Shown: piece after piece, positions 17,412-26,387 of the stretch
Position numbering within the stretch: the stretch's first letter is position 1
Layout of the letters: the number at the start of each line of letters is the position of its first letter
Assembly: GCF_030704685.1 (NCBI RefSeq)
Contig: NZ_JAUZDX010000025.1
Span: 1-64,000, forward strand
DNA: 64,000 nucleotides
Origin: Acidovorax sp. A1169
GTDB taxonomy: Bacteria > Pseudomonadota > Gammaproteobacteria > Burkholderiales > Burkholderiaceae_C
Reading direction: 5' to 3'
Made by a program: the position numbers and the translations under genes
Notes under the pieces: model-generated
What the model saw: only the letters and a program-made list of their open reading frames with translations
The model's database searches: none
Told to the model about the DNA's origin: nothing

Positions 17412-17627
17412 ATGGACCTGATCTTTCTGCGACGGCTGACCCTTGAATGCATGCCCCTGCGGCTTGTTGAACGATCCGACATCGAGGCCTACAAAGCCCT
17501 CGCGCAGGCGAATCTGGTCGAGGGCAAGGTGGTGGCTTGTGCCAGCCCCGAGCCGCATGTCGTCGTCGACTCTGTCACGCCGTATGGGCGGATATTCCTG
17601 GCGCAAAAGCAGCGCCGCACGGGCTAA
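17412..17627 (+). CDS. Hypothetical protein
   Basis: 71 residues from ATG 17412. Sequence MDLIFLRRLTLECMPLRLVE followed by a VEGKVVACASPEPHVVVDSVTPYGRIFL segment suggests a small alpha/beta protein; no family is recognised. There is no clear ribosome binding site and no operon partner. Codon use is GC3-rich like the neighbours, which weakly supports coding. Confidence 0.4.
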   Translation: MDLIFLRRLTLECMPLRLVERSDIEAYKALAQANLVEGKVVACASPEPHVVVDSVTPYGRIFLAQKQRRTG

Positions 17628-17758
17628 CCAACAGCCTGCGCCGGCCGCGCACTTCCCTCAGCTCGTGCTGTTTGTGCACCACCTGTGGCGGCGGGGTTTG
17701 CAACGAACTGCAACGAACGGGTAGTGGACTGGAGCGCGCTCTGCCACCCAATTCCGGC

Positions 17759-18073
17759 TCACTGTGTCACGCGCTGCCGCAAGGCGAGCTGCAGACCCGG
17801 TGTGGCACGGTTCATGTCCCGCAGAAACGATGCCACGAGGTTGTGAACGCTCTGGGCGTCGAGCTGGCTTTCCAGCCAGATCTCCAGGCCCTGATCGCCA
17901 TGCCTGACTGCGGTGAGTGACATGCCCATGCGCGGCACGGATTGAAGAAACTGCCCGAGCGCATCGCTCAGGCGGCTGTACGCCTGCAGCACTTCGCCAG
18001 GGCATGGCGGCCTTTCGTCAGGAGACGAGGCATCGGGCGCGTCGATGGGTGCAATGTGAAAGCGGTAGATCAT
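17759..18073 (-). CDS. Hypothetical protein
   Basis: 104 residues, MIYRFHIAPIDAPDAS start, then an amphipathic helix region (GEVLQAYSRLSDALGQFLQSV) and a C-terminal LVASFLRDMNRATPGLQLAL. Soluble, no recognised domain. It faces away from the KaiC-like gene across 325 bp. Confidence 0.5.
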   Translation of the reverse strand: MIYRFHIAPIDAPDASSPDERPPCPGEVLQAYSRLSDALGQFLQSVPRMGMSLTAVRHGDQGLEIWLESQLDAQSVHNLVASFLRDMNRATPGLQLALRQRVTQ

Positions 18074-18398
18074 CGGTCAGCCTGAAACGGTGCATACAGT
18101 TTCCAGGCAGTCCCGATGGCCGCCTGTAGGAGAACCCGCTGGCCAACCGTTCGTGAACACCGCTGTTACCTGTGTCCACACACAGTGCGCGGTACAACCG
18201 CAACGCATGGGGCCTTGTAGGACGCACCCTTCCTTGGCCTGCCGAAGTGGGCTGACTTTCGTTTCGACACCACCCATTCAAAATTGGATACAGCCAGCGC
18301 AAAGGCCGCGCAATACCGCAAGCGGCCTGGTCCCACAGGGGATGCATGCGCAGCACGGGCCCCACCCCCAGCGGGGGCAGGCCACAGAAAGGATCCAT
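18074..18398. other. Intergenic region upstream of the kaiC-like gene
   Basis: No supported gene. The kaiC reading frame stays open upstream to 18090, but the extension is Cys/Arg/Pro-rich low-complexity translation without family similarity, so the region is taken as promoter DNA. No clear dyad was found. Confidence 0.4.
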
Positions 18399-19928
18399 TT
18401 GACAAGCACCCTCAGCACCCCTATCGCAACCGCACCCGCCACACAAGGCATCGCACGCACCGGCATTGCCGGGCTCGACGACGTGCTGGCCGGTGGCCTG
18501 CCCACGCGGCACCTCTACCTGGTCGAAGGCAGCCCCGGCACCGGCAAGACCACGCTGGCGCTGCAGTTCCTGATCGAGGGGCGCGAGCAAGGCGAGCGGG
18601 GGCTGTACGTCACCCTGTCGGAAACCTCGGAAGAGCTGGAGCAGGTCGCCCAATCCCACGGCTGGTCGCTCGACGGCATCAAGGTCTTCGACCTGGTGAG
18701 TGACGAAGGGCTGAGCGAAGACGCCGAGCAGACCATCCTGCACCCCTCGGAGTTCGAGCTGGGCGAGACCACCCGCGAGGTGATGAAACTGGTGGGTGAG
18801 CTCAAGCCCCAGCGCGTGGCCTTCGACAGCCTGTCCGAGCTGCGCCTGCTGGCCCAGAGCCCCCTGCGCTACCGGCGCCAGATACTCGCCCTGAAGCGCT
18901 TCTTCGCGCAGATGGGCTGCACCGTGCTCATGCTCGACGACAAGACCTCAGGCGAAGGCGACCAGCAGCTGCACAGCATTGCGCATGGCGTGGTGCATTT
19001 GAACCAGAACACCAACACCTATGGGCCCGACAAGCGCCAGCTGCGCGTGGTCAAGCTGCGCGGGGTGCGGTTTCGCAGCGGCGACCACGACTTTGATCTG
19101 GACCGGGGGGGCCTGGTGGTTTTTCCGCGCCTGTCTGCGGGCGAGCATGGCGGCAGCTTCGACGACGCGCCCATCCCCACCGGCACGGCGGCCTTCGACG
19201 AAATGCTGGGCGGCGGCCTGTCGCCCGGCAGCAACCTGCTGCTGGCCGGCCCGGCCGGCGTGGGCAAGACCACCACCGCCACCAGCTGTGCGGTGGCCGC
19301 CATGCGGCGCGGCGACAAGGTGGCTTTCTACCACTTCGACGAAGGCCTCAAATCCCTGCGCCAGCGCTCGCTCGCCCTGGGGCTTGATATCGACCCCTTC
19401 ATCGCATCGGGCCAGCTGCTGATCCGCTCGTTCGACCCGGCCGAGGTCTCGCCCGGCCAGTTTGCCCAAGCGGTGCGCAATGCGGTCGAAGTCGACGGGG
19501 TGAAGATGGTGGTGCTCGATAGCCTGAACTCCTACATGCAGGCCATGCCCGGCGGGCAGTACCTGCTGCTGCAGATGCACGAACTGCTGTCGTACCTGAA
19601 CCTCAAGGGCGTGGTCACGCTCATCATCCTGTCGCTGCACGGCACCGTGGGCGAGATACGCTCCGACATCGACCTGAGCTACCTGAGCGATGCCATGGTG
19701 CAGTACCGCTTCTTTGAAGCACGCGGCGAGGTGCTCAAGGCCATCTCGGTCATCAAGAGCCGCACCACGGCGCACCAGACCACCATCCGCGAGTTCCGCC
19801 TGGGCCCCAACGGGGTCGAGATTGGCAAGCCCCTGTCCGACTTCCACGGCATCCTGGTCGGCGCCGCGCAGTACACGGGCCGCCAGCCCCTGCTGGGCGA
19901 CCGCGACAACGCCCCTTCGGGCGCATGA
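18399..19928 (+). CDS. KaiC-like two-domain RecA-family ATPase
   Basis: 509 residues from TTG 18399, which has AAAGGA upstream. Two tandem KaiC domains: Walker A motifs GSPGTGKTT (44-52) and GPAGVGKTT (about 285-293), Walker B regions RVAFDSLSELRLLAQ and KMVVLDSLNSYMQA. The GIAGLDDVLAGGLP opening is classic for the family. Outside cyanobacteria such proteins act with sensor kinases in stress or redox responses rather than a true clock. The next gene overlaps its stop (ATGA) and encodes a hybrid histidine kinase, so the two products probably work together. The circadian phosphorylation-site pattern was not clearly found. Confidence 0.9.
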   Translation: MTSTLSTPIATAPATQGIARTGIAGLDDVLAGGLPTRHLYLVEGSPGTGKTTLALQFLIEGREQGERGLYVTLSETSEELEQVAQSHGWSLDGIKVFDLVSDEGLSEDAEQTILHPSEFELGETTREVMKLVGELKPQRVAFDSLSELRLLAQSPLRYRRQILALKRFFAQMGCTVLMLDDKTSGEGDQQLHSIAHGVVHLNQNTNTYGPDKRQLRVVKLRGVRFRSGDHDFDLDRGGLVVFPRLSAGEHGGSFDDAPIPTGTAAFDEMLGGGLSPGSNLLLAGPAGVGKTTTATSCAVAAMRRGDKVAFYHFDEGLKSLRQRSLALGLDIDPFIASGQLLIRSFDPAEVSPGQFAQAVRNAVEVDGVKMVVLDSLNSYMQAMPGGQYLLLQMHELLSYLNLKGVVTLIILSLHGTVGEIRSDIDLSYLSDAMVQYRFFEARGEVLKAISVIKSRTTAHQTTIREFRLGPNGVEIGKPLSDFHGILVGAAQYTGRQPLLGDRDNAPSGA

Positions 19929-21616
19929 CCGGGCAGCGCATGGAGAGCCGTGTCCTCATTCTGGCGCCCCACGGGCGCGACGCCAAGGTCATCGCATCGG
20001 TGGTGTGCGGCGATGGCGTGCAATGCGTGGTCTGCCCCGACGCGGCAGCGCTGCTGGCCGAGCTGGAGGTCGCAGCGGCCGCCGCCATCCTCACCGAGGA
20101 AGTGCTCGCGGGCGGCCTCGGTGAATCGCTGCGGCAGTACCTGGTGCGCCAGCACGCGTGGGCGGATTTTCCGTTCGTCGTGCTGGCCACGCGCCAGGCC
20201 AGCCGCCGGTCGCTGCGCGCCACCGCCTCGCTGCACGAGCTGGGCAACCTGGTCATCCTGGAGCGCCCGGTCAACCCCGAGACGCTGGTGAGCGCAGTGC
20301 GCTCGGCACTGCGGGCGCGCACACGGCAGTACGCCACGCGGCGGCACCTGTCCGACCTGGAGACCGCGAAACAGACGGTGGAGCGGCTCAACGCCGGGCT
20401 CGAAAGCCGCATCGCCGCGCGCACCAGCGACCTGGCGAATGCCAACGACCGGCTGATGCGGGAGATCGCCGACCGCGAACGCATGCAGTCCAAGGTGGTG
20501 CAGGGCCAAAAGCTCGAAGCCATTGGCCGGCTCACCGGCGGCATTGCGCACGACTTCAACAACCTGCTGCACGCGGTCAGCCTGAACCTGCAGTTCATCA
20601 TGCGCCTGGCCACCGAAAAGCGCCTGGCCGACTACGCACGCCGCGCCAAGGATTCGGTGGACCGCGGCGCACGCCTGACCGCCCAGCTGCTGTCGTTTGC
20701 GCGCGCGCAAAGCCTGCTGCCCCGGCTGCACGACGTGAACGCCATGGTGCTCAACCTGCGCGAACTGATCGAGGTGTCGGTGGGCTCCAAGGTGCAGGTC
20801 CGCATCGACATCTGCGATGGCCAGGCCTGGGCCCTGCTCGACGGCGCACAGCTCGAAATGGCCCTGCTGAACATGGCCGTCAACTCACGCGATGCCATGC
20901 CCGACGGCGGCACCCTGACCATCCGCACTGCCCTGCCCTGCGCGGCAGATGGCAGCCGCCAGGTGCACATCAGCGTGCAGGACACCGGCTGCGGCATCCC
21001 CGAGGCCCTGCAGACCAAGGTGTTCGACCCCTTCTTCACCACCAAGGGCGAAGGCGAAGGCACAGGCCTGGGGCTCAGCCAGGTCTACGGCTTTGCCAAC
21101 CAGTCCGGCGGCAGCGTGGAGATGCACAGCACCGAGGGCGAAGGCACCACCCTCACGCTGCGCTTCGCGCAGGCCCACGACGCCTCGGGCGACGACAACG
21201 GCAGCACCGCAGCCGCCGACCGCAGCGGCCCTGCGTACACCAAGGCCCGCACCGAGGTGCTGGTGGTGGAAGACGACGACGCCGTAAGGCAGGGCATCGC
21301 CGAAGGGCTGCGACTGCTGAGCTACAGCGTGCGCGAAGCCAGCGACGGCGAGAGCGGCCTGCGCGAGCTGCGCCGGCGCATGCCCGACCTGCTGATGGCC
21401 GACTACCTCATGCCCGGCATGAACGGCGCCGAGTTCATCACCGCCGCGCGGCAAATCTACCCCGGCATCCCGGTGCTGATGGCCACGGGCTACGCCGACA
21501 TGGCCGAGGTCGAGAAACTCGTGGGCGTGCAATCGGTGCTCAAGAAGCCTTTCGATCTGGAAACGCTGAACGCTGCAGTGGGCAACGAACTGGCGCGGGC
21601 GCGGCTACAGGCCTGA
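19925..21616 (+). CDS. Hybrid histidine kinase coupled to the KaiC-like protein
   Basis: 563 residues. An N-terminal receiver-like domain (about 9-125) lacks the usual phospho-acceptor context (AAAAAILTEEVLAGG), so it may be a pseudo-receiver. A coiled coil (ERLNAGLESRIAARTSDLANAND) follows, then H-box GRLTGGIAHDFNNLLHAVS, HATPase motifs (NMAVNSRDAMPDGG, VQDTGCGIP, GTGLGLSQVYGF), and a C-terminal receiver with LLMADYLMPGMNG and a KKPF lysine. The IAHDFNNLL type marks the FixL/NtrB-like kinase group. No membrane segment. The start overlaps the kaiC-like stop by four bases, indicating translational coupling. No DNA-binding output protein is adjacent. Confidence 0.9.
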   Translation: MTGQRMESRVLILAPHGRDAKVIASVVCGDGVQCVVCPDAAALLAELEVAAAAAILTEEVLAGGLGESLRQYLVRQHAWADFPFVVLATRQASRRSLRATASLHELGNLVILERPVNPETLVSAVRSALRARTRQYATRRHLSDLETAKQTVERLNAGLESRIAARTSDLANANDRLMREIADRERMQSKVVQGQKLEAIGRLTGGIAHDFNNLLHAVSLNLQFIMRLATEKRLADYARRAKDSVDRGARLTAQLLSFARAQSLLPRLHDVNAMVLNLRELIEVSVGSKVQVRIDICDGQAWALLDGAQLEMALLNMAVNSRDAMPDGGTLTIRTALPCAADGSRQVHISVQDTGCGIPEALQTKVFDPFFTTKGEGEGTGLGLSQVYGFANQSGGSVEMHSTEGEGTTLTLRFAQAHDASGDDNGSTAAADRSGPAYTKARTEVLVVEDDDAVRQGIAEGLRLLSYSVREASDGESGLRELRRRMPDLLMADYLMPGMNGAEFITAARQIYPGIPVLMATGYADMAEVEKLVGVQSVLKKPFDLETLNAAVGNELARARLQA

Positions 21617-21669
21617 TGCGAGTGCCCTGGCAGCCGGGGGGCAGACATATGCGCCTGCAGGTTCTGAAA

Positions 21670-21703
21670 AAGGCCCTGCGTGCGCATGCACACGCAGGGC
21701 CTT
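21670..21703. terminator. Bidirectional hairpin terminator
   Basis: AAGGCCCTGCGTG and its perfect complement CACGCAGGGCCTT form a 13-bp stem around an 8-base loop. Leftward it is followed by a run of five T, so it terminates the minus-strand lipoprotein gene; it also lies 54 bp after the kinase stop on the plus strand, where the U-tract is poor. Confidence 0.75.
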
Positions 21704-21764
21704 ATCCATACCGCGAGGTGCACCTGCCGGCACCCACGGCCAGCAAGCACACGCGCGTTCTACC

Positions 21765-22579
21765 TTAGCGCGGGGTGTAGCACTGCCCGGCAGCTATCGC
21801 CGCGCTGGCTGCAGGCTCCAGGCTGGCGGCGTTGGGGAAGGCCGATGGCACGGCGGTGTCTTCCAGAAGGCACAGTTGATTGGCCTTGCGCACCAGCACC
21901 ACGGGGGTGAAGACCGCCGGGTTCAACAGGCCACCCGGGAAGGTCTGGCGCTTGCCCCAGAAGGCCGCGAGGCCGGTGCCTGCCTCGGTGCGTTCCTGCT
22001 GGAACCAGAACGTGCGGCCCAAGGCACCCGTGGCCGCGACACCCACGCCATCGCATTGCACGTTGCCGTAGGTCACGGTGCCCACGCCGACCGTCAGCTG
22101 GCCGCTGGTCGCGTTGGTCGACAGGTTCCACAGATCGCGCACGCCGCTGCTGCCACTGGCCGGGGGCTGGCACCGGTCCTGCTCCCATGCGCCGTCCGAC
22201 AGGGTGGCCAGGGGCACGCAGCGCACCGCCACGGTGTTCACCGCAGCGCCGGCCACGGTGCCGGAGCCGTTGCGCACCACACAGCCCGAACCCTCTGGGG
22301 TGCCGTCTTGACGGCGACGGAATACTTCGCGCCATCGGCCAGCTGCTTGGTGAAGGTGAAGCTGCCATCGGCGGCCACGGTCAGGTCCTCACCGCTGCCG
22401 CTGCTCAGCACCACAGGCTTGCCGCTGGGCACGCCGCTCACCGTGCCGCCCAGGGCGTAGGGCGTAGCGATGGGGTCGTCACCGCCACCGCCGCCACAGG
22501 CGGCGAGGCCCATGAGCGTGGCAGAGGCTACGAGGGCCTTGAGCGCCTTCAGTGGCGTAATTCGTTGTGTCCAGTACAT
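21765..22579 (-). pseudogene. Lipoprotein of the recurring Cys-repeat family, copy B, frameshifted
   Basis: Starts at ATG 22579 with AAGGAGA upstream. MYWTQRITPLKALKALVASA leads to lipobox LAAC and GGGGGDD, then one repeat: YALGGTVSGV...EDLTVAADGSFTF...YSVAVKTAP. Around 22297-22305 (a GGGG run) the frame slips; the other frame continues as GSGCVVRNGSGTVAGAAVNTVAVRC, then the family C-terminal domain DGAWEQDRC, VQCDGVG, LAAFWGKR, QLCLLEDTAVPSAFP, AGQCYTPR. The slip equals a gain of two or loss of one base. Without it the gene would be a complete 270-residue member, so recent inactivation, a sequencing error or phase variation are all possible. Confidence 0.8.
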
Positions 22580-22929
22580 GCGATCTTCTCCTTGTTGTAT
22601 GGTTCGCAGTTGTCGAGGATGGTATGCATCGTCTGTAGCAGCCGCAGTGGCCACTGCACCGATCGCGCGGTCGGGCAACCCACGGTGATCGCGGATTGCC
22701 TGCCCGGATTTATTCTCGCAGTGGACCCTTCGGCCGTGCTGCTTTTTTTGCATGCCGCACGTGACGCCTGTCACCTGACTGGATGCCAGGCGTTGCTGGA
22801 TGGGCACTACTGCGCTGGAGGCTTGAAAGGCTCTTTTCGCCGACCTTGCAGCGAAAAAGAAAAGGCCTTGCATCGCAGGCAGAACGACAAGACGCAGCCA
22901 GAACGCCAAAAGAGTTTTGTCAGACGCTC
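22580..22929. other. Intergenic region upstream of lipoprotein B
   Basis: No gene supported. Holds the CRP-type dyad at 22761-22774 and a T7 run at 22744-22750 beside it. The right part (22850-22929) lies 3' of the quinone oxidoreductase gene. Confidence 0.5.
22761..22774. promoter_or_regulatory. CRP-type dyad GTGACGCCTGTCAC upstream of lipoprotein B
   Basis: GTGA-CGCCTG-TCAC has the half-sites and N6 spacing of CRP-family operators, 182 bp upstream of the start of copy B. The same 14-mer with one spacer base changed lies upstream of copies C and D. Confidence 0.6.
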
Positions 22930-23916
22930 TCAGCGCGTCAGCACGACAATCTTGCCCCGCGCCTCGTTGGCTTGCATCACGCGGTGGGCTTCAGCGATCT
23001 GGTCGATGCTGAACACGCGCCCAATCGACACCGGCAGCGTGCCGGCGGCCACGCCATCAAGAAGCTTTTGCAGTGGCATGCCCATGAAGTCCGAGACGTT
23101 GCCCGAATACGTGGTCAGGGATACGCCGGTGGGAATGGCATCCATGGGCGCAAAGTCGGCCAACGACCATTGGTCGCCCACCATGCCCGCCATGCACACG
23201 GTGCCCGGCTCGCGGGTTGCGCGCAGGGAGTCTTTCAATGTGCTGGTGCCCACCAGTTCGAGCACCTTGTCGGCGCCGCCCGGCCACAGGGCCTGCACCT
23301 GGCCGGCGATGGCGCCGTCGTCCACGATGAAATGCTGCGCCCCGGCCGCTTCGACCAGGGCCCTGGATTGTTCGTGCCGTGATGTCGATGCCACCTGTGC
23401 ACCGTGGGCGCGGGCGATGGCAGCCGCTGCCAGGCCCACCGACGTCGTGCCGCCACGAATCAGCAGCCGGTCTCCCTCGCGCAGCCGCAGGCCGCGGAGC
23501 AGCGCACCCCAGGCGGTCTGCAGCATTTCCGGCAGCGCGCCCAGCGTGTCCCATGGCAGCGGCGACGTGAACGCCCGCACCTGGCCCGCTGGCACCACGG
23601 TGTACTGCGCGTAGCCCCCGTCGAATGCCCGGCCCATGCCGCCCATGACGGTGGCCACCATCTGCCCCTGCGCAAACTCGCCCCCGGGTGCCTGCGCCAC
23701 GGTGCCAACGGCCTCGATGCCCAGCACACGCGGGAACTGAACCCCCGGCGAGTGCCCCTGCCGGGTAAACAGCTCCGAGCGGTTCAGCCCGAAGGCTTCT
23801 ACGCGCACCAGCACCTGGCCTGGGCCCGCTTGCGGGATGGGGCGCTGCTCCACCCGCAGCACCTCTGGCCCGCCCGGTGCATGCATGACCACCGCCTTCA
23901 TCATCCCTGTCGCCAT
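22930..23916 (-). CDS. Zinc-independent alcohol dehydrogenase / NADPH:quinone oxidoreductase (MDR family)
   Basis: 328 residues. The N-terminal GroES-like part (MKAVVMHAPGGPEVLRVEQRP, GQVLVRVEAFGLNRSEL) and the nucleotide-binding part with LLIRGGTTSVGLAAAAIARAHGA place it in the quinone-reductase branch of medium-chain dehydrogenases. The zinc-ligand Cys/His set of true alcohol dehydrogenases is absent. It should use NAD(P)H to reduce quinones or activated double bonds. The tautomerase gene lies 36 bp upstream in the same direction, and the divergent LysR regulator probably controls both. Confidence 0.85.
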   Translation of the reverse strand: MATGMMKAVVMHAPGGPEVLRVEQRPIPQAGPGQVLVRVEAFGLNRSELFTRQGHSPGVQFPRVLGIEAVGTVAQAPGGEFAQGQMVATVMGGMGRAFDGGYAQYTVVPAGQVRAFTSPLPWDTLGALPEMLQTAWGALLRGLRLREGDRLLIRGGTTSVGLAAAAIARAHGAQVASTSRHEQSRALVEAAGAQHFIVDDGAIAGQVQALWPGGADKVLELVGTSTLKDSLRATREPGTVCMAGMVGDQWSLADFAPMDAIPTGVSLTTYSGNVSDFMGMPLQKLLDGVAAGTLPVSIGRVFSIDQIAEAHRVMQANEARGKIVVLTR

Positions 23917-23952
23917 GGCAGCTCCTTCAAGGTCTGGCTTTCACCGCTGCAT

Positions 23953-24144
23953 TCAACCAGCAGTGGTGCCGAACAGCTTGCCTGCGCCGGCCCAGTCCGC
24001 AGGCTTCACGTCTTCAAAGATCACATAGATGTCGTTCGGGTCGGTGGCCGTGTTGCGCACGATGCTCTCCGTGATCTCCGCTGCCACCTTCTGCTTTTGC
24101 GCGTGGTCCTTGCCTTCAAACCAGCTCACTCGTACGACGGGCAT
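23953..24144 (-). CDS. 4-oxalocrotonate tautomerase-like protein
   Basis: 63 residues, MPVVRVSWFEGKDHAQKQKVAAEITESI. Pro2 directly after the initiator Met is the catalytic base of the tautomerase superfamily, and length and helix spacing match the 4-OT group. The ATG at 24144 (not the upstream one at 24159) leaves Pro at position 2 and has AAGGAG in front. Substrate unknown. It is the first gene of a two-gene operon with the quinone oxidoreductase. Confidence 0.85.
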   Translation of the reverse strand: MPVVRVSWFEGKDHAQKQKVAAEITESIVRNTATDPNDIYVIFEDVKPADWAGAGKLFGTTAG

Positions 24145-24249
24145 GTGCCGCTCCTTCACATCGATTCAATGCAAAACCTCAAGGCCAAGAGCGGCGCTTC
24201 AGACTGCTGACCCAATGCTAAAGTAGAACCACTTCGCCATTGTCACCCC

Positions 24250-24270
24250 GTTCTACCCTCAGAGTAGAAC
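24250..24270. promoter_or_regulatory. LysR-type operator with extra half-site
   Basis: GTTCTAC-CCTCAGA-GTAGAAC is a perfect 7-bp dyad with a 7-base spacer, 11 bp upstream of the lysR ATG. A third copy of the half-site GTAGAAC lies at 24223-24229, and ATCTACTATG at the start resembles a fourth. Repeated half-sites between divergent genes fit LysR-type binding. The dyad is longer than the usual T-N11-A core. Confidence 0.65.
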
Positions 24271-24281
24271 CCCAATCTACT

Positions 24282-25190
24282 ATGCAAGACCTCGACCCCC
24301 TGGCCGGCATCACGGTTTTCGTCACCACCGCCCACAGCGACAACTTCACGCAGGCTGCCGATCGCCTGGGCCTCACCAAATCCGCGGTGGGCAAGTCCAT
24401 CGCCCGGCTGGAGGACCGCCTGGGCGCCAGGCTGTTCCACCGCACCACCCGGCTGACACGCCTCACGGCCGATGGCGAGGCCTATCTTGCGGCCTGCACC
24501 TCGGCCATGCAAGAGATCACCGCCGCGCAGGCAACGCTGTCATCGGGCAACCCGGTGCTCAAGGGCCGGGTGCACATCGACATGCCGGTCGCCTTCGGGC
24601 GCCGCGTGGTGCTGCCGGCCCTGGTGCAGATCGCCCGCCCCCACCCCGGCCTGCAGCTGAGCCTGACCTTCACCGACGCCACCAGCGACCTGCTGGCAGA
24701 CGACGTGGACATCGCCATCCGCTTTGGCGCCCTGAAGGACACGGGCCACCTGGTCGCACGCCGGCTGGCCACCCAACCGCGTGTGATCTGCGCCTCGCCA
24801 GGCTACCTGCGCGAGCATGGCGAGCCCACCCACCTTGCCGAGATTGCCGGGCACCGCTGCGTCGTCGGCGCCCTGCGCGGGCCGCCCATGGTCTGGTTCG
24901 TCAGGGACCAGGGGGTGGAAAAGCGCATCACCCCCCCGGCCACCCACCAAATCAGCGACGGCGAGGCCATGGTCGATGCCGCCCTGCAAGGGCTGGGGCT
25001 GGCCCAGTTGCCCATATCGATGGTGCGCGACCAGGTGGGTGACGGCCGCCTGCGCCTGGTGCTGCACCAGTACGCCGGCAGCCAGATCGACATCCACGCC
25101 ATCTGGCCCCAACGCGCCCACCTCAGCCCCCGCGTGCGCTACATCGTCGACGGGCTGGTGGCCTGCGCTGCGCAAGGGCGATTCAATTGA
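24282..25190 (+). CDS. LysR family transcriptional regulator
   Basis: 302 residues. The N-terminal helix-turn-helix (FVTTAHSDNFTQAADRLGLTKSAVGKSIARLEDRLGARLFHRTTR) is followed by a periplasmic-binding-like effector domain (VHIDMPVAFGRRVVLPALVQ, DVDIAIRFG, RRLATQPRVICASPGYL). The sequence is typical of the CrgA/DmlR-like group. The ATG at 24282 is chosen because the upstream extension covers the operator. It is divergent from the tautomerase/quinone-oxidoreductase operon, its likely target. Confidence 0.9.
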   Translation: MQDLDPLAGITVFVTTAHSDNFTQAADRLGLTKSAVGKSIARLEDRLGARLFHRTTRLTRLTADGEAYLAACTSAMQEITAAQATLSSGNPVLKGRVHIDMPVAFGRRVVLPALVQIARPHPGLQLSLTFTDATSDLLADDVDIAIRFGALKDTGHLVARRLATQPRVICASPGYLREHGEPTHLAEIAGHRCVVGALRGPPMVWFVRDQGVEKRITPPATHQISDGEAMVDAALQGLGLAQLPISMVRDQVGDGRLRLVLHQYAGSQIDIHAIWPQRAHLSPRVRYIVDGLVACAAQGRFN

Positions 25191-25297
25191 TTCGTGTGCA
25201 TGGGAACCAGCAACGCAAGCATCTGCAAAGCCGCCCCACGTTCAATGCTTCAGTACCACGACGGGGGTGTTTGGCCCCCCCGGACCGAAGCCTGCGC

Positions 25298-26257
25298 TCA
25301 GTCTGGCTTGAAGCCAGAGGCCTTCACCGGCTGTTCCCAGCGTTTGAGCTGCTCGGCTTGCAGCTTCTTGAGCCCAGATGAATCCAGGTAGTCGGGCACC
25401 AGCCCCAGCGCGGAAATCTTGTCCCGCGCATCCTGCGCGCGAAGCGCTTCGGCTACGGCCCGTTCGATACGCTGCACGACTGCCGGCTGCATCCCCGCAG
25501 GGCCGTACAGAGCGAAGTACCCATCCGCAGTCATGTTGATGCCCGCTTCCTTCAAGGTGGGCACGTCGGGCAAAGCGCTGGAGCGCTCTTGTCCAGTCAC
25601 CGCGACAATCCGCACCCTGCCCGCCTTGTGATGCTCCAGGGTTTCAGAAGCTGTGTCCACCATCATGGGCAGCAGCCCGGCTACCAGGTCTTGCGCCGCG
25701 GGTGCGCCCCCTTTGTAGGGTATGTGCGTGAGATTGACGCCAGTGGTCTGCGAAAGCAGCACGCCCGTAAAGTGGCCCAGTGTGCCGGCGCCCGAAGTGG
25801 CAAAGTTCGCCTTGTCGGGGTTCGCTTTCATCCAGGCCAACACATGTTTGATATCGCGTTGGGGACCTGCAGGGCCAATGGTGAGCGCAAAGTCGAAGCT
25901 CGCGGCGCGCGCGATCGGCGTGAAGTCCTTCACGGAATCGTACGGCAGATTGGGATAAAGCCAGGGAGCCACCACCAGCGTGCCACTGGTGGCCATGACC
26001 AGTGTCTGCCCATCCGGCGGCAACCGCTTGAGCTCCGCCATGGACACCCGTCCTGATGCCCCCGGCTTGTTCTCAACGACGACGTTTTGCCCCAGCAAAG
26101 AGCGCAGTTTGTCGGCAAGAATTCTTGTCAGTTGGTCGGATGAGCCTCCGGGCGCAAACCCGACAATGAGCTTCAGTGTTCGGTCTTGCCCAGATACTGG
26201 CAAACCCAATGAGAGTGCTGAGGCTGCCGCTGCTGCGGAAAAGATTCGTCGCTTCAT
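25298..26257 (-). CDS. Bug-type tripartite tricarboxylate transporter substrate-binding protein
   Basis: 319 residues with a signal peptide (MKRRIFSAAAAASALSLGLPVSG). LKLIVGFAPGGSSDQLTRILAD, VVVENKPGASGRVSMAELKR and HIPYKGGAPAAQDLVAG are the Bug/TctC hallmarks. The periplasmic protein captures a carboxylated compound, here unknown; no membrane components (TctA/B) are adjacent, as is common for the hugely expanded family in Burkholderiales. AGGAGA precedes the ATG. It lies 130 bp downstream of the gamma-glutamyltransferase gene, which suggests a joint role in scavenging gamma-glutamyl compounds or peptides. Confidence 0.92.
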   Translation of the reverse strand: MKRRIFSAAAAASALSLGLPVSGQDRTLKLIVGFAPGGSSDQLTRILADKLRSLLGQNVVVENKPGASGRVSMAELKRLPPDGQTLVMATSGTLVVAPWLYPNLPYDSVKDFTPIARAASFDFALTIGPAGPQRDIKHVLAWMKANPDKANFATSGAGTLGHFTGVLLSQTTGVNLTHIPYKGGAPAAQDLVAGLLPMMVDTASETLEHHKAGRVRIVAVTGQERSSALPDVPTLKEAGINMTADGYFALYGPAGMQPAVVQRIERAVAEALRAQDARDKISALGLVPDYLDSSGLKKLQAEQLKRWEQPVKASGFKPD

Positions 26258-26387
26258 TGTGGTTGTCTCCTGGCTTGTTGCGCTGTTGCAGTTGAGGGGA
26301 AGGGAATTTCAGTGCGTAAGGAGACGCCATGGCGTCGTCGATCAGGACAGATTTGCCAGCAAGGGTGCTGCACCTTGGCCGCTCACG

